Below are positions 50,954 to 54,926 of a stretch of DNA of 54,926 bases, in pieces. The position numbers and the translations under genes are program-made. The DNA is from a virus: positions 1-54,926 of IMG/VR virus record IMGVR_UViG_3300042691_018438. The stretch is one strand, 5' to 3'. Positions within the stretch are counted from its first letter, which is position 1; each line of letters starts with the position of its first letter. A model generated the notes under the pieces. That model saw only the letters and a list, made by a program, of their open reading frames with translations, made no database searches and had not been told where the DNA came from.

Positions 50954-51869
50954 GAATTTTAGTATCTATGTGATATTGCAAGTCTACGTTCCATAGTGCT
51001 TGCCCGAAATAAAGAATCTTTGGGATAATCTTCTTAGCCCCGCTTCTTGAGTGAGCAAAGATGAATTGTATATTCTCTGGATAGTCTGTAATTAAACCCC
51101 TGAGATTGTGCCAAACATAACCTAGATTCGATTTGAACTTCGATATTTTATTGTCCTCCTCGATTTGGTCAATAGAAGACTCGACAACAACGAACATGTA
51201 AGAATTAAACCTGACGCAACGATCCATTTCGCGTCTAAATCTTTGAATATCCTTGCCGAAAGTTTGCCTAAAGTCATCTTGTGATTTTCTATCTACGAAT
51301 GTTTTTGAATAGTATTCTCCTCCAGCGGTATAATCCCCGAAGTCTAATTTATTGACGAAACTATTGGGAAAAGTAAATGGTAGCTTTTCTCTAGTATCTA
51401 CAAATATTTTAATATGTTCGCAATCTTTTGTCCAAAAATCTTCTGGTAATTTAGTATTAAATTGATTTTTTAATCCCATCTCTTCAGCAAAAGACGCATA
51501 AGACCCCCATAGTCTACGATAAGTAGTAATATCCGCCATCTCTGATAGTTGATAAAACAGATTGGGGGGCGTTATTTGAATTTTTTTGTGTTCAAATTTG
51601 GACCTTGCTTGATTCAAGACATATTCTTTGGCTTTTTTTTCTGGTGTGATAGTTAACCAGCTTAGATAGTTTTCAAAACAGGAAAAATCTTCGCCAAAAT
51701 ACTGATCGTATTTTTTAAATGGAAGCAAGTTAGCTGTGTATAAGTCTCTACGCTTATAGTGCTTTACATAGTAGTCGCCAATTGTAACAGCATGAGCCTT
51801 CAAGTGCATATGAAAGCTCTTGCGGTTTTCAAACTCCTTACCACATTCCCGACATACGAAATCGTTCAT
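50916..51869 (-). CDS. ERCC4-type nuclease with N-terminal C2H2 zinc finger
   Basis: A 317-residue endonuclease. The N-terminal zinc finger is C6-x2-C9-x12-H22-x3-H26 (CRECGKEFENRKSFHMHLKA). The ERCC4/XPF nuclease core covers about residues 152-290: FVDTREKLPF (158-161 DTRE), DFGDY (178-180) and FVDRK (193-195), then FRREMDRC and MFVVVES. Its acidic and lysine residues match the GDxnERKxxxD pattern, with D replacing the usual E. It lies between the putative small terminase (4-base overlap) and large terminase (38-base overlap). A role in cutting structured DNA during packaging or in resolving branches is inferred. Confidence 0.82.
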   Translation of the reverse strand: MNDFVCRECGKEFENRKSFHMHLKAHAVTIGDYYVKHYKRRDLYTANLLPFKKYDQYFGEDFSCFENYLSWLTITPEKKAKEYVLNQARSKFEHKKIQITPPNLFYQLSEMADITTYRRLWGSYASFAEEMGLKNQFNTKLPEDFWTKDCEHIKIFVDTREKLPFTFPNSFVNKLDFGDYTAGGEYYSKTFVDRKSQDDFRQTFGKDIQRFRREMDRCVRFNSYMFVVVESSIDQIEEDNKISKFKSNLGYVWHNLRGLITDYPENIQFIFAHSRSGAKKIIPKILYFGQALWNVDLQYHIDTKIHGMAQRKTTISH

Positions 51870-52927
51870 AACAACTCTTTCTTAGAAATACCAAGGATTC
51901 TTGCCTTGTAGTCATCCATGGTTTCCAACCTATCTGCTTCTTCTTCAATTAACCTGTTCTGAAGTTCTGCCATTCTGATCATGCGGTCGCGCTCTTCACG
52001 TTCTTGGAACGCTTCAACCAAAGCAAAGATAGATCCGTTCTCTTCGCCCTTGGCTTTGAGGCGGTTAGTTCTACTGCCGTTCAAATCTTTAGTCAGCGAT
52101 TCAATACGCTTTTCGCATTGGTTAAGCTCTTCGCTAGTAGCTTTGATAATCTCCGTAAGACGCATCGTAATGTCTCTTTCGTTATCTTGGTCATCGAGTA
52201 GTGCGTTAAGCTTGTCAATGCGCTGCTGAATGTGTTTCTGGCGAACGTAGTTGGTACACACGGTGACATATAGATTCAATTCGTCATTAGTGAGGTCTGG
52301 CTTGTCCCAAATAGCACGAACAAACTCGCTTTCAAACAAGTCTCTATCGGCAAGGGTAGAATATTGGTTAATGAAGTGGTTGAAACGAGGACTACGCAGA
52401 TAGATCATCAATTGCTCCATCATCTTTTTATGCTTAGTCTGAATCGTTAGTTCATCAAATGTTGTGCCGCAAAATGTATTGACTTTCGAAATAACCCGTG
52501 ATAAAGCTCTTGGAGCAGCCCACTTTTCTTTTGTGACAATCTCATTGTCATCAACAATTTCGGGTCTATAAACTTTTAAGAAATCCACCACCGTCCTATG
52601 CTTCATGCTAAGACTAGCTACACTGCGATCTTTGAAAGCAAGTCGAGCAATCTCTAGGGCGTTCATTCCAAATTCAATGTTATCACTCATCAAGAACTCC
52701 TTCTGTTCTTTGGTGAGGTCAACAACTTCTACTTTTGGGACAAGAGATGTATTATATTCTTTATTTTGATTAGCTAGGAATGTTCTTACAGCACGACCCT
52801 CTTTTGAGCGGCCATCAATTTCTTCGTTTTGGAAAACGGTACGGGTGATGTGCATCAAATCGGGGTTTTTCTTAAACTCTTTTAGGATTTGCTGCTTTTG
52901 TTCATCTGTTAGTTCATAATGGTTCAT
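51866..52927 (-). CDS. Putative terminase small subunit or packaging-associated protein
   Basis: A 353-residue, highly charged helical protein upstream of the ERCC4 nuclease and terL. Two repeated segments look alike: YELTDEQKQQILKEFKKNPD...RTVF, and VVDLTKEQKEFLMSDNIEFG...ARLAF. Both could be helix-turn-helix-like DNA-recognition units, as in large phage small terminases. The C-terminal 150 residues are coiled-coil-like (KHIQQRIDKLNALLDDQDNE, then EELNQCEKRIESLTKDL). Identification is by position and architecture. Overlaps neighbours by 4 bases each. Confidence 0.5.
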   Translation of the reverse strand: MNHYELTDEQKQQILKEFKKNPDLMHITRTVFQNEEIDGRSKEGRAVRTFLANQNKEYNTSLVPKVEVVDLTKEQKEFLMSDNIEFGMNALEIARLAFKDRSVASLSMKHRTVVDFLKVYRPEIVDDNEIVTKEKWAAPRALSRVISKVNTFCGTTFDELTIQTKHKKMMEQLMIYLRSPRFNHFINQYSTLADRDLFESEFVRAIWDKPDLTNDELNLYVTVCTNYVRQKHIQQRIDKLNALLDDQDNERDITMRLTEIIKATSEELNQCEKRIESLTKDLNGSRTNRLKAKGEENGSIFALVEAFQEREERDRMIRMAELQNRLIEEEADRLETMDDYKARILGISKKELL

Positions 52928-53601
52928 AGTAGGTCATCCTCTCTGATTATTTTTTGGGCTATAAGATAAAACTTCTTCTTGAGGTTATTGATTTGCTTAT
53001 AGCGGGGCGTTTTTCTTTTGCTAGTATCTTTCTTAAAGCCGAATTGCTTGGCGACTTCTGTTTCAGATGCATGGTTAATATATAGCATGGTATAAATTAA
53101 CTTGTGCTTATCATTTAATTGTTCGATCACTAATTTGTGTATTTTATTGATCTTGTCATCATATTCGAAATAATCATCTAGCAACGAATCATGAACAAAG
53201 ATACTTGTGTCTAATGATAGAGGTAGTTTAAGATTATATGCGGACTCTTTCTTCTTCTGCCAGTTAGCATACATTGAACATGTAGTATCGTGTTCGCCGC
53301 TTTTGGTGATTTCGCATTCTGTGCCGCCCAAGTAATGTGGGCATCTTAAGCAAGGTTTAGCAAAGTTCGTATAATTGTTTCTAACTAGATTTTTAATCTG
53401 ATTAGAAATCAATATACTTGCCCAAGGCCCAAAAGCCCGTTGTTGATCCCACAAATGCCACTTGTTATAAATATGCAATCTTATAATCTGGCAGACATCA
53501 TCATAGTCTAACCAAGACAAAGCATTGAGTTGCCATTTGGCGCGATATTTATTTAAGATTTCTTCAATTTGGGGGACAAGATCTTCGTATTTCTTATCCA
53601 T
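52924..53601 (-). CDS. Sigma factor-like protein with internal cysteine cluster
   Basis: A 225-residue protein resembling sigma70 regions 2 and 4. Region 2-like: LSWLDYDDVCQIIRLHIYNK, then FGPWASILISNQIKNLVRNN. Region 4-like: QLNDKHKLIYTMLYINHASE, then TEVAKQFGFKK. Between them lies a four-cysteine cluster (C84-x2-C87-x8-C96-x11-C108; CLRCPHY, GGTECEI, DTTCSMY), probably a zinc or Fe-S site, which is unusual for sigma factors. It lies in the packaging operon, so a late-transcription role comparable to T4 gp55 is plausible. Confidence 0.65.
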   Translation of the reverse strand: MDKKYEDLVPQIEEILNKYRAKWQLNALSWLDYDDVCQIIRLHIYNKWHLWDQQRAFGPWASILISNQIKNLVRNNYTNFAKPCLRCPHYLGGTECEITKSGEHDTTCSMYANWQKKKESAYNLKLPLSLDTSIFVHDSLLDDYFEYDDKINKIHKLVIEQLNDKHKLIYTMLYINHASETEVAKQFGFKKDTSKRKTPRYKQINNLKKKFYLIAQKIIREDDLL

Positions 53602-53986
53602 CTATATCAATTGGTTTTGAAGAAGCGCATTCTGCTTGAGTAAGTCTAATCAAGTCTTGACCATTTGGAAGGTTGGGAGATGGACGCCTAAATCCATCAA
53701 TATTTTCGGCATCCTGTGGACTCGCAGATTTCCATAGGTCAGTGAGGTTTGTTTTGCTGGTGTTTGCTTCAGCGATAATATCTCTTCGTAGACGACGAAC
53801 ATCAATCGAGCGCACACTTGGCTCTTCGTATTCTTCTTCTTCGATTTCGATTTCGACACTAGCCTTTATTGGAGCTTTTGGTGCAAGAGCGCCCATAACA
53901 GCACTTCCACAACTCGCGCAAAACTTTGGCTTCGTGACCTCGTATACATTCTTAAATCCGCAGGATACACAAAAAACTTTGTTCAT
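53594..53986 (-). CDS. Zinc-ribbon protein, function unknown
   Basis: A 130-residue protein with an N-terminal zinc ribbon (FCVSCGFKN, then KFCASCGSAV; C-x2-C at about 6-9 and 23-26), an acidic middle (EIEIEEEEYEEPS) and a C-terminal SVRSIDVRRLRRDII stretch. It sits between phoH and the sigma-like gene (8-base overlap) in the same transcriptional unit. It may act as a transcription or replication accessory factor; no family recognised. Confidence 0.7.
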   Translation of the reverse strand: MNKVFCVSCGFKNVYEVTKPKFCASCGSAVMGALAPKAPIKASVEIEIEEEEYEEPSVRSIDVRRLRRDIIAEANTSKTNLTDLWKSASPQDAENIDGFRRPSPNLPNGQDLIRLTQAECASSKPIDIDG

Positions 53987-53994
53987 GGTAAATT

Positions 53995-54675
53995 CTAGGT
54001 GATATTTTCGATTTTTTCTACTAAATAAGTAATAATTTTATCTCTTATAATATCTTCCCTTCCGAACCTTATACTATAAATACCATGTTTGGCGCTCTGT
54101 GGATCAGAGAACAGATCTGCCATCTTATCAAAGCCACTGTTCCTAATATCACTTTGCAATCCATCGCCGCAAATAAATAGCTTACTGCCACGACCAATTC
54201 GGGTCACAATAGTAGTTAGTTCTTTGATGCTCATATTTTGGGCCTCATCTACAATCACAACCTTGTCGCGCCATGTACAACCACGAAGAAAGTTAATAGG
54301 TTCTGCCGCCAATACCCCCTTTGTTTTAAGCTGATCCTTTTCGGGTTTATTCAATAGCTCATCAACCTTATCTAAAAGCGGGGCCATATAAGGACCAAAC
54401 TTGTCCTCAATGTCTCCTTTCAAGAAACCCAACCCTCTCTCAGCACTCTCAACTACGCTTCTCAAATAGAGAATGCCTAAGTCTCTGTTCTGGTTATATA
54501 AATCAAGGGCAGTATAGACTGATAAAAATGTTTTGGCCGTTCCTGCGGGACCACCGATAAAGACGATTCGGGTATTCGGGGCTGAAAGTATATTATAGAA
54601 TTCTTTTTGTTTTGGGGTTAATTCAATATGACCTAGTAGGAGGCTGTTGTCTTTTGGTTTGTTTGTTTTGGCCAT
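53995..54675 (-). CDS. phoH: PhoH-like ATPase
   Basis: A 226-residue P-loop ATPase of the PhoH family, common in phages of nutrient-poor waters. Walker A is GGPAGTAKTF at 41-50 and Walker B VVIVDEAQN near 138-146. ELTTIVTRIGRGSKLFICGD follows, then the SIRFGREDIIRD region, all typical of PhoH and the related helicase-like fold. The precise role in phages is not known; RNA handling or a link to phosphate stress has been proposed for the family. It heads the minus-strand packaging unit, with GTGTATAA in its upstream region. Confidence 0.9.
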   Translation of the reverse strand: MAKTNKPKDNSLLLGHIELTPKQKEFYNILSAPNTRIVFIGGPAGTAKTFLSVYTALDLYNQNRDLGILYLRSVVESAERGLGFLKGDIEDKFGPYMAPLLDKVDELLNKPEKDQLKTKGVLAAEPINFLRGCTWRDKVVIVDEAQNMSIKELTTIVTRIGRGSKLFICGDGLQSDIRNSGFDKMADLFSDPQSAKHGIYSIRFGREDIIRDKIITYLVEKIENIT

Positions 54676-54899
54676 CTTAGATAAAGGCTGTTTATATATT
54701 ATACACGTTTTATGTTTTTCGTAACCCTCGCGTTTTAAAAAACGGTTTGGGATATGGGATTTTGATAGTGTTCACCACCCCCCCGCTCTTTTGCCGTCAA
54801 GCGAAATCTGCAATCGTTTGAAAAAACCCCTCCCCTTTTTTTTTCTGTAATAATGATTTTTTTTCTTGCGGTTTCACGGTCTGCTGCTATCTTTCTCTC
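54676..54899. other. Divergent intergenic region with homopolymer tracts
   Basis: This 224-base stretch separates phoH (minus) from a possible plus-strand gene. It contains C7 at about 54778, two runs of T (nine and eight) near 54836 and 54857, and CCCCTCCCC, giving strand-biased pyrimidine-rich sequence on the plus strand. It also has an A+T-rich part with the phoH promoter candidate. It may hold replication or packaging signals; nothing specific was recognised. Confidence 0.5.
54699..54706 (-). promoter_or_regulatory. GTGTATAA element upstream of phoH
   Basis: The minus strand reads CGTGTATAATATATAAACAG, containing a perfect TATAAT -10-like hexamer, about 23 bases before the phoH ATG. No good -35 is seen. 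It belongs to the GTGTA(TA)A motif set and is the likely promoter of the packaging unit. Confidence 0.5.
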
Positions 54900-54926
54900 A
54901 TGACTGAGACGCAATGGATTGAGGAG
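54900..54926 (+). CDS. Possible start of a plus-strand gene, cut by the window end
   Basis: An open frame starts ATG at 54900 (MTETQWIEE) and runs to the last base. It is too short to identify. There is no clear Shine-Dalgarno sequence. It is supported only by its position divergent from phoH across a spacious intergenic region. Confidence 0.3.

Noticed and set aside
1-54926. CRISPR array, integrase or insertion sequence
   Set aside because: No regularly spaced direct repeats, and no integrase, transposase or terminal inverted repeats were found by reading.

Overview
This window is part of the genome of a tailed double-stranded DNA phage. It is AT-rich and almost gap-free, with most genes on the minus strand and many joined by 4-base ATGA overlaps. 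It carries a full virion module (terminase, portal, protease/scaffold, major capsid, neck, tail tube, tape measure, tail tip, fibres) and a replication module. Only one tail-tube-like gene and no recognisable sheath are present, so a siphovirus-like tail is likely, although a sheath gene could lie outside the window. The host cannot be named. Many starts lack a good Shine-Dalgarno sequence, and the set Hsp20, PhoH, class I ribonucleotide reductase and GDP-mannose dehydratase resembles aquatic phages of Gram-negative bacteria (inference).

Layout. 1-8.7 kb (minus): DNA metabolism. It holds a DNA polymerase III alpha subunit split over separate genes with a DEDDh exonuclease gene between the pieces, a RecB-like nuclease, a DnaG-type primase without zinc cysteines, a DnaB helicase, a Vsr/DUF559-like nuclease, a RecA-family recombinase and a zinc-ribbon protein. 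8.7-12.7 kb (minus): sugar cluster with Gmd, two FkbM-like methyltransferases, a GT9-like and a GT2 glycosyltransferase. 12.7-16.1 kb (minus): Hsp20, a 35-residue acidic microprotein, NrdA and NrdB, with a consensus sigma70-type promoter and structured leader ahead of nrdB. 16.3-18.4 kb (plus): a sigma-like factor, a GT4 and a small FmdB-like protein. 18.4-21.2 kb (minus): two tandem paralogous fibre/adhesin genes. 21.2-25.4 kb (plus): a candidate ssDNA-binding protein, a GT4 with a zinc-ribbon insertion, a GT9-like domain cut across two genes, and a possible Rad52-like annealing protein. 25.4-54.7 kb (minus): tail tip, tape measure, tail tube, neck, capsid, protease/scaffold, portal, terminase, an ERCC4-type nuclease, a second sigma-like protein, a zinc-ribbon protein and PhoH. 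The last 250 bases are a divergent intergenic region ending in a possible plus-strand gene.

The most notable signals are: (1) the split polymerase III with the exonuclease between its halves; (2) a GTGTAA / GTGTATAA motif ahead of about ten minus-strand genes, often 9-11 bases before the ATG, alongside two encoded sigma-like proteins; (3) a nuclease-like domain inside the tape measure protein; (4) a terminator whose stem contains the ribosome-binding site of the next gene; (5) a C2H2-ERCC4 nuclease overlapping the terminase gene. No tRNA, rRNA, CRISPR array or insertion sequence was seen. No gene-free stretch exceeds 300 bases; the longest are 16097-16352 and 54676-54899, both described below.
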